Shown here one piece after another: positions 1-13,900 of a stretch of DNA of 47,466 nt (position 1 is the first letter of the stretch; each line of letters starts with the position of its first letter). A program made the position numbers and the translations under genes. The notes under the pieces were generated by a model. It was not told where the DNA came from. It saw nothing but the letters and a program-made list of their open reading frames with translations, and searched no databases. The DNA is from Proteobacteria bacterium SG_bin6 (GTDB lineage Bacteria > Pseudomonadota > Alphaproteobacteria > Sphingomonadales > Sphingomonadaceae), in the NCBI GenBank assembly GCA_002083435.1, contig LWDJ01000022.1, positions 1 through 47,466 of the forward strand, read 5' to 3'.

Positions 1-387
1 TCGCTCGGCGGCGGGCTCGCCTTCCTGGCGACGGTCGGCGCAACCGCGCCGTTCATCGGTCTGTTCGGCACCGTGGTCGGCATCTACCGCGCGCTCATCA
101 AGATCGGCTCGTCGGGCGACCCGTCGATCGATAAGGTCGCAGGTCCGGTGGGTGAAGCGCTGATCATGACCGCGTTCGGTCTGGTCGTCGCGGTGCCGGC
201 GGTGCTCGGCTACAACTTCCTGCAGCGCCGCAACAAGCAGATCGCCGAAGACCTGAACGCTTTCTCGAACGACGTGCTCGGCTTCCTCGCCTCGAACGGC
301 GCGGTCCGTCCGGCGACGCGTGGCGCGAAGCCCGCGGCGACCCCGGCCAAGCCGGCGGCCGCGCCCGCCAAGCCGACCGCGGCGTAA
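1..387 (+). CDS. exbB: ExbB/TolQ/MotA-type proton channel subunit (5'-truncated)
   Basis: The reading frame is open from the first base, so the N-terminus lies outside the window. The visible part begins with a hydrophobic stretch reading GLAFLATVGATAPFIGLFGT, which is typical of the conserved MotA/TolQ/ExbB channel core. A second membrane helix follows (ALIMTAFGLVVAVPAVLGY). The protein ends in an Ala/Pro/Lys-rich tail (repeated PAKPA-like units). In the family, ExbB pentamers surround ExbD in the inner membrane and convert proton motive force into TonB movement for outer-membrane uptake. Two exbD genes follow directly, which supports ExbB over MotA. A tonB gene probably lies upstream, out of view. 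Confidence 0.9.
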   Translation, partial: SLGGGLAFLATVGATAPFIGLFGTVVGIYRALIKIGSSGDPSIDKVAGPVGEALIMTAFGLVVAVPAVLGYNFLQRRNKQIAEDLNAFSNDVLGFLASNGAVRPATRGAKPAATPAKPAAAPAKPTAA

Positions 388-445
388 CTGCTTCGTCCCG
401 GGTCGCGCGCGGCCCGGGGCTGTTCACACATAGGATAGTTCGCAA

Positions 446-931
446 ATGGCGATCAGCACTGGCGGAGGAGGCTCCGCCGATAAGCCCCTGTCGGACATCA
501 ACACGACACCGCTCGTGGACGTGATGCTCGTGCTGCTCATCATCTTCCTGATCGCGGTGCCCGTGGCGGTGCAGTCGGTGAAGGTGAAGCTGCCCGAGGT
601 GCGGTACGACCCGACCACGACCAAGCCTGAAAATATCTCGCTTGCGGTGCGCGGTGGTCCTGGCGGCACCTGTGAGGTGTTCTGGAACCTGACCAAGGTC
701 AGCAGCCAGGAATTGCTCGACCGCGCGGTGGCCAAGCTCAAAGCCGATGTCGAGCGGATGGGCGACAACCTCACCGCCGACAATCTGCCTGAGGCGCATA
801 TTCGCGGCGACGTCGACACGCCGTACAAGTGCATCGGCGGCACCATCTTCACCATGCAGAAGGCTGGCTATCCCAAGGTCGGCTTCATCTCGCAGCCGCC
901 GCCGGGCTCCGCGCTCGCCGAGCGGCAGTGA
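446..931 (+). CDS. exbD: ExbD/TolR-family biopolymer transport protein (first copy)
   Basis: This 161-residue protein has a short cytoplasmic N-terminus, the ExbD signature DINTTPLVDVMLVLLIIFLI (about residues 17-36) and a periplasmic domain. The aspartate in the membrane segment (PLVDVM) is the conserved proton-path residue of the family. The start ATG is preceded by AGGA about ten bases upstream. The gene lies 58 bp after exbB and 16 bp before a second exbD. Its periplasmic domain is longer than in the second copy and carries two cysteines. The two copies probably work together in one TonB-energising complex, an arrangement common in sphingomonads and Caulobacter relatives. Confidence 0.93.
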   Translation: MAISTGGGGSADKPLSDINTTPLVDVMLVLLIIFLIAVPVAVQSVKVKLPEVRYDPTTTKPENISLAVRGGPGGTCEVFWNLTKVSSQELLDRAVAKLKADVERMGDNLTADNLPEAHIRGDVDTPYKCIGGTIFTMQKAGYPKVGFISQPPPGSALAERQ

Positions 932-947
932 TCAGGAGTAACAGATC

Positions 948-1367
948 ATGGCAATGAGCGGCGGTTCCGATGATGGCGAACCGATGATGGAAATGAACAC
1001 CACGCCGTTGATCGACGTGTTGCTCGTGCTCCTCATCATGTTCATCATCACGCTTCCGATCCCGACCCATGCGGTGAAGGTCGATCTTCCGCAGAAGACC
1101 AATCCCCAGCCCGTCGATCCGGTGAAGAACAAGATCGTGATCAACGCGGCTGGTGTGACGCTGTGGAACGGCCAGCCGGTCGACGATCAGACTTTGGCGC
1201 AGTTCCTCGAGCAGTCAAAGTCGCTCGATCCCGAGCCCGAGCTGCAATTCCAGCCCGAGCCCGATGCGCGCTATGAAGTGGTCGATCGCGTGCTAGCGGT
1301 GGTCAAGCGGTCCGGCGTCGGCAAGCTGGGGTTTGTCGGCAACGAGCAATATCGCAACGATTTCTGA
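948..1367 (+). CDS. exbD: ExbD/TolR-family biopolymer transport protein (second copy)
   Basis: This 139-residue protein has the same ExbD membrane signature (MNTTPLIDVLLVLLIMFIIT, about residues 16-35) with the conserved membrane aspartate. A compact periplasmic domain ends in KLGFVGNEQY, close to the YPKVGFI ending of the upstream copy. The Shine-Dalgarno AGGAG at 934-938 sits nine bases before the ATG. It closes the exbB-exbD-exbD run, and a strong hairpin follows. The role is TonB energisation with ExbB. Two non-identical ExbD proteins may form mixed dimers. Confidence 0.93.
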   Translation: MAMSGGSDDGEPMMEMNTTPLIDVLLVLLIMFIITLPIPTHAVKVDLPQKTNPQPVDPVKNKIVINAAGVTLWNGQPVDDQTLAQFLEQSKSLDPEPELQFQPEPDARYEVVDRVLAVVKRSGVGKLGFVGNEQYRNDF

Positions 1368-1384
1368 TTGTTGCACTTAGTAGT

Positions 1385-1419
1385 GGAAGGGCGGTGCCAG
1401 TGATGGCGCCGCCCTTTCC
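1385..1419 (+). terminator. Hairpin terminator after the exb operon
   Basis: A near-perfect inverted repeat (GGAAGGGCGGTGCCA, loop GTGA, then TGGCGCCGCCCTTTCC) forms a stem of about 15 bp with one bulge or mismatch. It lies 18 bp after the second exbD stop and is followed by a short A/T-rich stretch. It lies between the exb genes and the convergent dcd gene, so it could serve both strands. Confidence 0.75.
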
Positions 1420-1540
1420 TAATTAGGCGTCGCTGAATTCGCGCACGGATGCACCAAACACAAAGCGGAGAAGCGCTAAGCTAGGCCGGGCGGCGTCGGG
1501 GTTGTTCAGCGCAAACCATGCTAAACGTCGCGCCGGGCTT

Positions 1541-2092
1541 TTACAACTTTGGCAGCGTCACCCCGCGCTGGCCCATATATTTGCCCGCCCGGTCCGCGTA
1601 GCTCACCTCGCACGGCTCGTTGCCTTGCAGGAACAGGAACTGGCACGCGCCCTCGTTTGCATAGATGCGCGCCGGCAGCGGGGTGGTGTTCGAGAATTCA
1701 AGCGTCACATGCCCCTCCCAGCCGGGCTCCAGCGGCGTGACGTTCACGATGATCCCGCAGCGCGCATAGGTCGATTTGCCGAGGCAGATCACCAGCACGT
1801 CGCGCGGCACCCGGAAATGTTCGACCGTACGGGCGAGCGCGAAGCTGTTGGGCGGGATCACGCAGACATCCGTCTGGCGATCGACGAAGCTGTTCGCGTC
1901 GAAGTTCTTGGGATCGACCACGGCTGAATCGACATTGGTGAAGATCTTGAACTCGTCAGCCACCCGCGCGTCATAGCCATAGCTCGACAGACCATAGCTG
2001 ATGCAGCCTTCGCGCACCTGCCGCTCGACGAACGGTTCGATCATGCCGTGGGCGAGCGCCTGTTCACGAATCCAGCGATCGGCCATGATCAT
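1541..2092 (-). CDS. dcd: dCTP deaminase
   Basis: This enzyme deaminates dCTP to dUTP, which feeds thymidylate synthesis. The protein is about 183 residues, close to the usual 185-195. Visible family segments are the N-terminal WIREQAL, ISYGLSSYGYDAR, the CLGKSTYARCG block and the catalytic stretch VTLEFSNTTPLP, where the glutamate is the expected general base. Two starts are possible, ATG at 2092 and ATG at 2086. The upstream one is preferred because GGGAG lies about seven bases before it and it overlaps the cdd stop as ATGA, like the other junctions here. Pairing with cytidine deaminase suggests a pyrimidine salvage unit. Confidence 0.94.
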   Translation of the reverse strand: MIMADRWIREQALAHGMIEPFVERQVREGCISYGLSSYGYDARVADEFKIFTNVDSAVVDPKNFDANSFVDRQTDVCVIPPNSFALARTVEHFRVPRDVLVICLGKSTYARCGIIVNVTPLEPGWEGHVTLEFSNTTPLPARIYANEGACQFLFLQGNEPCEVSYADRAGKYMGQRGVTLPKL

Positions 2093-2523
2093 GCGTCGAC
2101 TCCCAGATTGCCCGGCCCGAAGGCGTGGGGCAGCAGCGTGGAAAGAGGATGGGTGACGACCGCCCCGGCGACGCTGGCGCAGTGGATCGGCAGGTCGCGG
2201 CCGCTCAGCTGCGCGGCTTCATTCAGGATCTGGCGGCAGCGGCCACAGGGGGTGACGATGCCGGCGTCTCCTAGCCCGTCGGCCAGGATCGACCCGCCGA
2301 TCACTGCAACCTCGCGCACCGCGCGCAGCTGGCCGGCACTGTTGGCCGCCGCCAGGGCCACCGTCTCGGCGCAGAGCGACAGGCCGTAGCTGGCATTCTC
2401 GAAATTGGCGCCGGTGATGATGGCGCCGTCCGCGAGCCGCAGGGCGGTACCCACAGCGAACCGCGAATAAGGCGCATAGGCATGGGCGGCGGCGGCGCGC
2501 GCGGCGGCGATCAGGTCATTCAT
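2089..2523 (-). CDS. cdd: Cytidine deaminase
   Basis: This enzyme hydrolyses cytidine and deoxycytidine to uridine and deoxyuridine. The 144-residue length is that of the small homotetrameric class. The zinc site is visible as CAE (C51, E53, with E53 the proton shuttle) and PCGRC (C93, C96). FENASYGLSLCAE is the classic substrate-binding stretch. The start ATG at 2521-2523 overlaps the stop of the upstream GH25-like gene as ATGA, and its own stop overlaps the ATG of dcd, so translation is probably coupled. Longer upstream in-frame extension would run through the GH25 gene and is rejected. Confidence 0.95.
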   Translation of the reverse strand: MNDLIAAARAAAAHAYAPYSRFAVGTALRLADGAIITGANFENASYGLSLCAETVALAAANSAGQLRAVREVAVIGGSILADGLGDAGIVTPCGRCRQILNEAAQLSGRDLPIHCASVAGAVVTHPLSTLLPHAFGPGNLGVDA

Positions 2524-3194
2524 GGTGCGATCACGTCCCAATGGACGGGGGCGGGGGCGCCCTCGATCCGGTGAAAGTCGCTCGCCTGCCACATCCGCCA
2601 GGGTCGCGCGGCATAATCGGGGGCGAGCAGGTTGCCGGTTTCCCAGACGGGGCCGGGCAGCGCCGCGCTCACCTGATAGGCGCGCTCGAACGCCGGCGAG
2701 ACACGGAGCAGCGCGGCATGGCCGGCATGGGCCTCGATCGCGCCGAGCATCTGGCGCAACTCCGCAAGCAGCGCGGCGCGCTCGGGCCGGCGCGGGCAGG
2801 CAGGGTCGAAATCGAGCGCGAGCGCGGGCGGCAGCGCGTCGGGACTGCGCGGCACCAGCGCCAGGAACGCCTCGGCCTGCGCGCGCGCCGGGGCGCATAG
2901 GGAATAGACATGGATCGCGCCGCGCCCCAATCCTGCCTCGGCGAGAGCTTCCCAATCACTCTCGAACGCGGGGTCGCGCGCGGTGCCTTCGGTGGCGACG
3001 TGATAGACGAACGCCGCGCCCGCCGCCTTCAGCTGGCGCCATTCGAACGGCCCTTCGCCGCCACGCACGTCCATGCCCTGGAAGGGATAGCGCTCGCGCG
3101 AGGGCGCCCAGCCTTCCGCGAGCCGCCAGCCAGCGACGCCCAGACAGCTGATGCCGACGGCGCCAGCGGCAATCACGGGCAGCCAGCGCTTCAT
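2520..3194 (-). CDS. GH25-like (lysozyme-family) exported protein
   Basis: The 224-residue protein starts with a signal or anchor segment (about residues 6-24, LPVIAAGAVGISCLGVAGW). The GH25 barrel pattern follows: FQGMDVRGGEGPFEWRQLKA, AFVYHVATEG near the front and RMWQASDFHRIEGA near the end. GH25 enzymes cleave the glycan of peptidoglycan. Where active members carry Asp-x-Glu at the end of a central strand, this protein reads LDFD, so the glutamate appears to be aspartate. Activity is therefore uncertain. It overlaps UPF0262 upstream and cdd downstream by ATGA junctions, so it is part of one transcript with nucleotide-salvage genes. Confidence 0.8.
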   Translation of the reverse strand: MKRWLPVIAAGAVGISCLGVAGWRLAEGWAPSRERYPFQGMDVRGGEGPFEWRQLKAAGAAFVYHVATEGTARDPAFESDWEALAEAGLGRGAIHVYSLCAPARAQAEAFLALVPRSPDALPPALALDFDPACPRRPERAALLAELRQMLGAIEAHAGHAALLRVSPAFERAYQVSAALPGPVWETGNLLAPDYAARPWRMWQASDFHRIEGAPAPVHWDVIAP

Positions 3195-3673
3195 CCCTTG
3201 ATGTGGAGCACGCAGATCAGGGTGAACAGCCGGCGGGCGGTATCGAAATCGATCTCGATCTTGCCCTCCAGTCGCTCCTTCAGCAGCTCAGCCGCTTCGT
3301 TGTGAAGGCCGCGCCGCGCCATGTCGACGGTCTCGATCTGTTGTGGCGTCGCGTGGCGGATCGCCTGATAATAACTGTCGCAGATCGCGAAATAATCCTT
3401 GATCGGGCGGCGGAAACGGCCGAGCCCGAGCACATAAGTCTCAAGCGCGCTGCCGTCCTCGCGCGCGATCGCGATGGCGAGCCGCCCTTCCTCCACCGAC
3501 AGCGCGATGCGGTACGGCCCGGAATAACCATCCGGATATCCCCGCGCGGGCTTGAAGTAATTGCCCTCGATCAGATCGAAGATCGCGATCCGCCGCTCCT
3601 GCTCGATATCGGCGTTGCGCCACAGGATCGTATGCTCGTCGAGGGTGATGTCGATGATGCGGGGGTCGCCCAT
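3191..3673 (-). CDS. UPF0262 family protein
   Basis: This 160-residue soluble protein matches the alphaproteobacterial UPF0262 family in length and in conserved segments (IIDITLDEHTILWRNADIEQ, LGLGRFRRPIKDYF, MARRGLHNEAAELL). The family has no established biochemical function. It is first in the minus-strand run leading to the GH25-like gene, cdd and dcd, and its stop overlaps the next start as ATGA. The dnaB gene diverges from it across about 100 bp. Confidence 0.9.
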   Translation of the reverse strand: MGDPRIIDITLDEHTILWRNADIEQERRIAIFDLIEGNYFKPARGYPDGYSGPYRIALSVEEGRLAIAIAREDGSALETYVLGLGRFRRPIKDYFAICDSYYQAIRHATPQQIETVDMARRGLHNEAAELLKERLEGKIEIDFDTARRLFTLICVLHIKG

Positions 3674-3712
3674 GACTTCAGCCTATCGGGCGAACTGGCG
3701 CGCGAATCAACC

Positions 3713-3721
3713 TTATCCACG
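3713..3721 (+). promoter_or_regulatory. DnaA-box-like nonamer upstream of dnaB
   Basis: TTATCCACG occurs in the 102-bp gap between UPF0262 and dnaB, about 55 bp before the dnaB start. It differs from the DnaA consensus TTATNCACA only in the last base. A single near-match can be chance, so this is a weak call. Confidence 0.3.
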
Positions 3722-3775
3722 TGTTTCAATGCGCGGCGCGCTTGAGCCCGGCGCGGCGGAGTGAGAAGGGGGAGC

Positions 3776-5254
3776 ATGGCCACCGCTTTTGCCGCTCCCA
3801 CCGCCGCGCCCGCCCGTGCGCTGCCGCACAATGTCGAGGCGGAGGCCGCTTTGCTCGGCGCGATGTTGATCGACGCGCGCGTGGCGGACGACATGGTCGA
3901 GTTGCTCGATGCCGAGCATTTTTACGATCCGCTCCACGGCCGCGTGTTCGAAGCGGTGAAAAAGCTTCGCCGTGCTGGCCTACTCGCGACGCCGGTGACG
4001 CTGAAGCCCATGTTCGATCAAGACCCCGGGATGCAGGCGCTGGGCGGCCCGAGCTATCTCGCGCAGCTGACCGGAAGCGGTGCCGCGCTGATCGGCGCGC
4101 GCGATTTCGCCGAGCAGATCAAGGATCTGGCGATGCTCCGCACGCTGATTGGCGTCGGGCGCGAGCTGGTCGACAAGGCGTTCGATACATCAAGCGAGGT
4201 CAACCCCAAGAAGCAGATCGAGGAGGCCGAGGAGTCGCTGTTCCGCATCTCGGGCGACACCGAGAGCCAGAAATCGGTGAAGACCTTCGGCACTGCCGCG
4301 ACGCTCGCGCTGCAGATGGTCGAGCGCGCGCAGAACGCGGGCGGCAGCCTGTCGGGCATCACGACCGGGCTCGATTCGGTCAACGGCAAGACCGGCGGCC
4401 TGCACCGGTCGGACCTGGTGATCCTCGCCGGGCGGCCGGGCATGGGCAAGACCTCGCTCGCCACCAACATCGCCTTCAACGCCGCGCAGCGCTATCTGCG
4501 CGACCGCGAGGACGGGATCGAGGGCAGCCGCTCGGTCGGCTCGCGGGTCGCGTTCTTCAGCCTGGAAATGTCGGCCGACCAGCTCGCGACGCGCATCCTC
4601 GCCGAGCAATCGCGCGTCTCCAGCGAGAAGCTGCGGATGGGCACGCTCAATTCGCAGGAGATGCAGCGGCTGATCCAGGCGTCGATCGAGTTGCAAAACC
4701 TGCCGCTCTATATTGACGATACCGCAGGCCTCTCGATCGCCGGGCTGCATACCCGGATGCGCCGGCTGCAACGCAAGTTCGAGGGCGAGATCGGCCTTGT
4801 CGTGGTCGACTATCTCCAGCTGCTGTCGGGCAGCGCGCGCGGCGGCGACAATCGCGTGCAGGAGATCAGCGAGATTTCGCGCGGATTAAAGACCATGGCG
4901 AAGGATCTGAACGTCGCGGTTGTCGCGTTGTCGCAGCTCAGCCGTGCGGTCGAGCAGCGCGAGGACAAGCGCCCGCAACTCTCCGACCTGCGCGAGTCAG
5001 GCTCGATCGAGCAGGACGCGGACATGGTGTGGTTCGTCTATCGCGACGATTATTACCACGCCGCGCGCGAGCCCACCGACCGATCGAGCGACGCCTATAT
5101 GGCTTGGCTGGAGGAGGGGAACCGCATCCAGGGCATTTCGGAGCTGCTGATATCCAAGCATCGCCACGGTGCGACCGGCAAGGCGACCTTGTTCTTCGAC
5201 CGCGAAGTGACCCGCTTCAGCGACTATGCCGGCCCCGGCGCGCCGGTCGGCTAA
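3776..5254 (+). CDS. dnaB: Replicative DNA helicase DnaB
   Basis: This is the hexameric 5'-3' helicase that unwinds DNA at the replication fork. The protein is about 492 residues. It has the N-terminal DnaB domain (LPHNVEAEAALLGAMLID, about residues 15-32), a linker, and a RecA-type C-terminal ATPase domain. That domain carries Walker A GRPGMGKTS (lysine about 225), FFSLEMSADQLATR, Walker B-like LVVVDYLQLLSG and the conserved LSQLSRAVEQR and DLRESGSIEQDAD stretches. ATG at 3776 is preferred because AGAAGGGGG lies just upstream. A GTG at 3761 overlaps that ribosome site and is less likely. The gene appears intact. Confidence 0.97.
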   Translation: MATAFAAPTAAPARALPHNVEAEAALLGAMLIDARVADDMVELLDAEHFYDPLHGRVFEAVKKLRRAGLLATPVTLKPMFDQDPGMQALGGPSYLAQLTGSGAALIGARDFAEQIKDLAMLRTLIGVGRELVDKAFDTSSEVNPKKQIEEAEESLFRISGDTESQKSVKTFGTAATLALQMVERAQNAGGSLSGITTGLDSVNGKTGGLHRSDLVILAGRPGMGKTSLATNIAFNAAQRYLRDREDGIEGSRSVGSRVAFFSLEMSADQLATRILAEQSRVSSEKLRMGTLNSQEMQRLIQASIELQNLPLYIDDTAGLSIAGLHTRMRRLQRKFEGEIGLVVVDYLQLLSGSARGGDNRVQEISEISRGLKTMAKDLNVAVVALSQLSRAVEQREDKRPQLSDLRESGSIEQDADMVWFVYRDDYYHAAREPTDRSSDAYMAWLEEGNRIQGISELLISKHRHGATGKATLFFDREVTRFSDYAGPGAPVG

Positions 5255-5273
5255 CGCACCGTAGCGATTGGCG

Positions 5274-5291
5274 CTTGCCAAAGTGGGCAAG
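5274..5291. promoter_or_regulatory. Inverted repeat upstream of the pcs-mcr-accA operon
   Basis: CTTGCC, six spacer bases, then GGCAAG form a perfect inverted repeat 19 bp after the dnaB stop and about 155 bp before pcs. It has no T-tract, so an operator is more attractive than a terminator, but no regulator is recognised. It lies just upstream of a TATAAT sequence. Confidence 0.3.
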
Positions 5292-5304
5292 ACGTGGTCG
5301 GGTA

Positions 5305-5310
5305 TATAAT
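5305..5310 (+). promoter_or_regulatory. Possible -10 hexamer for pcs
   Basis: A perfect TATAAT lies in the 192-bp gap between dnaB and pcs. No convincing -35 element is seen at 16-18 bp spacing; the inverted repeat at 5274-5291 occupies that area, so activator-dependent initiation is possible. The leader to the pcs ATG would be about 130 nt. Confidence 0.3.
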
Positions 5311-5446
5311 CGCGCGAGCCAGACAGTAGCCGCGTAAAGCGCTGGCACGTCCCGTCGATTGATGGAGTGGGACTGCATGGTTTTGACCCGCGTTTTTCCC
5401 TGGGTGTTGCGTTATCGTGCCGCGTTGACCGCTCGGCGCGTGCGCC

Positions 5447-10942
<5,496 letters not shown>

Positions 10943-10985
10943 GCGCAGCCGCGCCTACCTGAAACCTTGAAGCCCGGAGACCAGC

Positions 10986-13900
10986 ATGGCCAAAAGCACG
11001 ATCGCCGAGCGCGCGGCGAAGCCCAAAACCAAGGCGGCGCCGGTGGACGCGGCGCTTTCTCCCGCCGGTCGGCTTGCGGGCAAAATCGCGGTCGTCACGG
11101 GCGCGGCGGGCAATATCGGCGGCTATATCGTCCGCCGCTATCTGGCCGAAGGCGCGACGGTGGTGATGACCGGACGCACCCCCAGCCGCACCGATGCCGC
11201 CGCACAGGCGATCCGTGCCGAACTGGGGATCGCTTCGGATCAGCTGGCGACGGTGACTCTCGACGGCGCCGATCCCGCCTCGGTCCGCGCGGCGATCGCC
11301 GAGGTGGTCGAACGGTTCGGAAGGATCGACATTCTCGTCAACAACGCCGGCTCGGCGGGGCCCAAACAGCCGCTCGAAGCGCTGCCGCTCGATGCCGCCG
11401 AGCTCGCCGCGCTGCAGAAGGCGGGATCGACCGATGGCGAGACCGTAGGCGACGCGATGCGCAGCCTGCTCGGCGTCGCCTGGCATGTCGCGCGCGAGGC
11501 GGCGCCGGCGATGATCGAAGGTGGGTCGATCATCAACGTCTCGACCATCTTCTCACGCACGCCTTATTATGCGCGAACAGCCTATGTCGTGCCCAAGGCA
11601 GCGCTCAACGCCTGGTCGCGCGAATTGTCATTGGAGCTGGGGCCGCGCGGGGTGCGGGTGAACCTCGTTTATCCCGGCCCGATCGAAAGCGAGCGAATCC
11701 GCAGCGTGTTCGCGACGATGGACAAGATGCGTGGCGACGAGCCCGGCACCACCGCCACCCAATTCTTCGACATGATGTCGCTGGAGCGCGCGACCGGCGG
11801 CAATGCGCGCGCGAAAACCTTCCCGACGCCCGACGATATCGCCGCGACCTGTGTGTTTCTCGGCAGCGACGAGTCCGCCGCCTATAACGGCCATGACTTC
11901 GAGGTTACGCACGGCATGACCGTGCGCAAGGAGCAGCGCTCCACCTACCTCTCGCGCCCGACAATGCGCTCGATGGACGGTACCGGCCTCGCGGTGCTGA
12001 TGGTCGCCGGCGATGGCTGGGAAGACGCGCTGGAGATCGCGCGTGTCCAGATTGGCTGCGGCGCGCAGGTATTGCTCGGCCTCGCGCGTCAGGCCGATGT
12101 CGCGATCGCCCAGGCGCGCGCCAAGGCCGAAGGGATTGGCGATAAGCTGACGATCATTCGCTTCAACCGCACCGAGCCCGCGGCGATGGAAAAGGCGCTG
12201 GAGGATTATACCGCCGAGCAGATGCCAATCACCGCCGCGCTGTTCCTGCCGGCACTCGCGCCCGAGGAAGTGCAGGGCAGTCTGGTGGCCGCGGAACGCG
12301 AGATGGTCGACCGATTCCTCGACATCGAGCTGACCGGCGCGATCGCGCTCGCGCGGACGCTGAGCCGCTATTGGAAGCGCCACGACCGGCTGCTCCAGCC
12401 GCCGCGCTTCGCCTTCGTCTCGAACGCGAGCGACGGGCGCGGCGATGTTTACGCGAACATGCTGCGTGCCGGCGTCGAGCAGCTGATCCGGGCGTGGCGC
12501 GACGAGTCGGAGATCGACGTTGCGCATGGCCGGCGGCGCCAGGCCGAATGGGGGAACCAGATCGTCCGTTTCACCAACGGCGAGGCCGAGAATATCCGCT
12601 TCACCGCCGGCCACGCCGCGCGCATCCTGCTGAAGGAAAGCAAGATCCGTGACGTGACGCTTTATCTGCCAAGCAGCATCGGCGAGGCGACCGGCGCGCG
12701 CAAGGCGATGCCGGGGTTCAGCGAGAACATCACCGGGCTGCATCTGGGCAAGGTGGCGCTCATCACCGGCGGTTCGGCGGGAATTGGCGGGCAGGTCGCG
12801 CGGCTGCTGGCGCTCGCCGGCGGCAAGGTGATGATGGTCGCTCGGCGCGAAAGCGAACTCGCGGTGGCGCGCGCCCGGATCGTGAGCGAACTGGAGGACA
12901 TCGGGTTCGCGGGCGTCGAACGGCGCGTGCAGACCATGGCGGGAGTCGACGTCAGTGACTTTGCCTCGCTGCAAAAGGCGGTCGAGGCGACGATCAAGGC
13001 GTTCGGGCGGATCGATTATCTGATCAACAATGCCGGCGTCGCGGGCGCGGAGGAAATGGTCGTCGATATGAGCGTCGACGCCTGGAGCTACACGCTCGAC
13101 GCCAACCTCATCAGCAATTTCCTGCTGATTCACCATGTCGTGCCGCTGATGAAGGCGCAGGGATCGGGCTATATCCTCAACGTCTCGTCCTATTTCGGGG
13201 GCGAAAAATATCTGGCGGTCGCTTACCCCAATCGCGCCGATTATGCGGTTTCCAAATCGGGACAGCGCGCGATGGTCGAGTCGATGGCGCGTTATCTCGG
13301 GCCGGAAATCCAGTTCAACGCGATCGCGCCAGGGCCGGTCGATGGCGACCGGCTCGCGGGCACCGGCGGGCGGCCTGGGCTGTTCGAGCGGCGCGGCAAG
13401 CTCATTTTGGAGAATAAGCGGCTGAACGCGGTTCATGCGGCCGTCGTCAAGGCGCTACGCCGCGGGATGCGGGTGGAGGCGGTGCTCGCGCGCCTGTCAC
13501 GCAACGATACGGTGCGCATGTCACACGATCCAAACAACCCGCGCGAGCTGCGCGATCTGGCGCTCGCCTGCGCGCGCGAGGGCGACGGGGTCTGTACCTG
13601 GGATCGGTTTCTGCTGACCCCCGCGATCGCCGCGCGGCTCGTCTCGCGGTTGCGCCAGGCGGGTTATCTGCTCGATGCGCCGGGCTGGTCCGATCGCCCC
13701 GATACCAAGGAAGCGAATAGCGACTGGCTGCTCCGCACCCCTCCCGATGACGCGCCCTTCCTGCCCGCCGAACGCATCGCGATCGAGGCGAAGAAGGTCG
13801 GCGGCGGCGTGCTCTCGCAGCTTTATCTCGGCAAGATGCCTACCGAGACCGATGTGGCGCAGGCGACCGTGTTCTTCCTGGCCGACCGGGCAGTGTCGGG

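Noticed and set aside
1502..1927. Plus-strand frame opposite dcd
   Set aside because: It overlaps the dCTP deaminase gene in antisense, and dcd has all the family motifs.
11628..13436. 602-codon open frame on the minus strand across mcr
   Set aside because: It is a shadow of the malonyl-CoA reductase frame, with no plausible domains.
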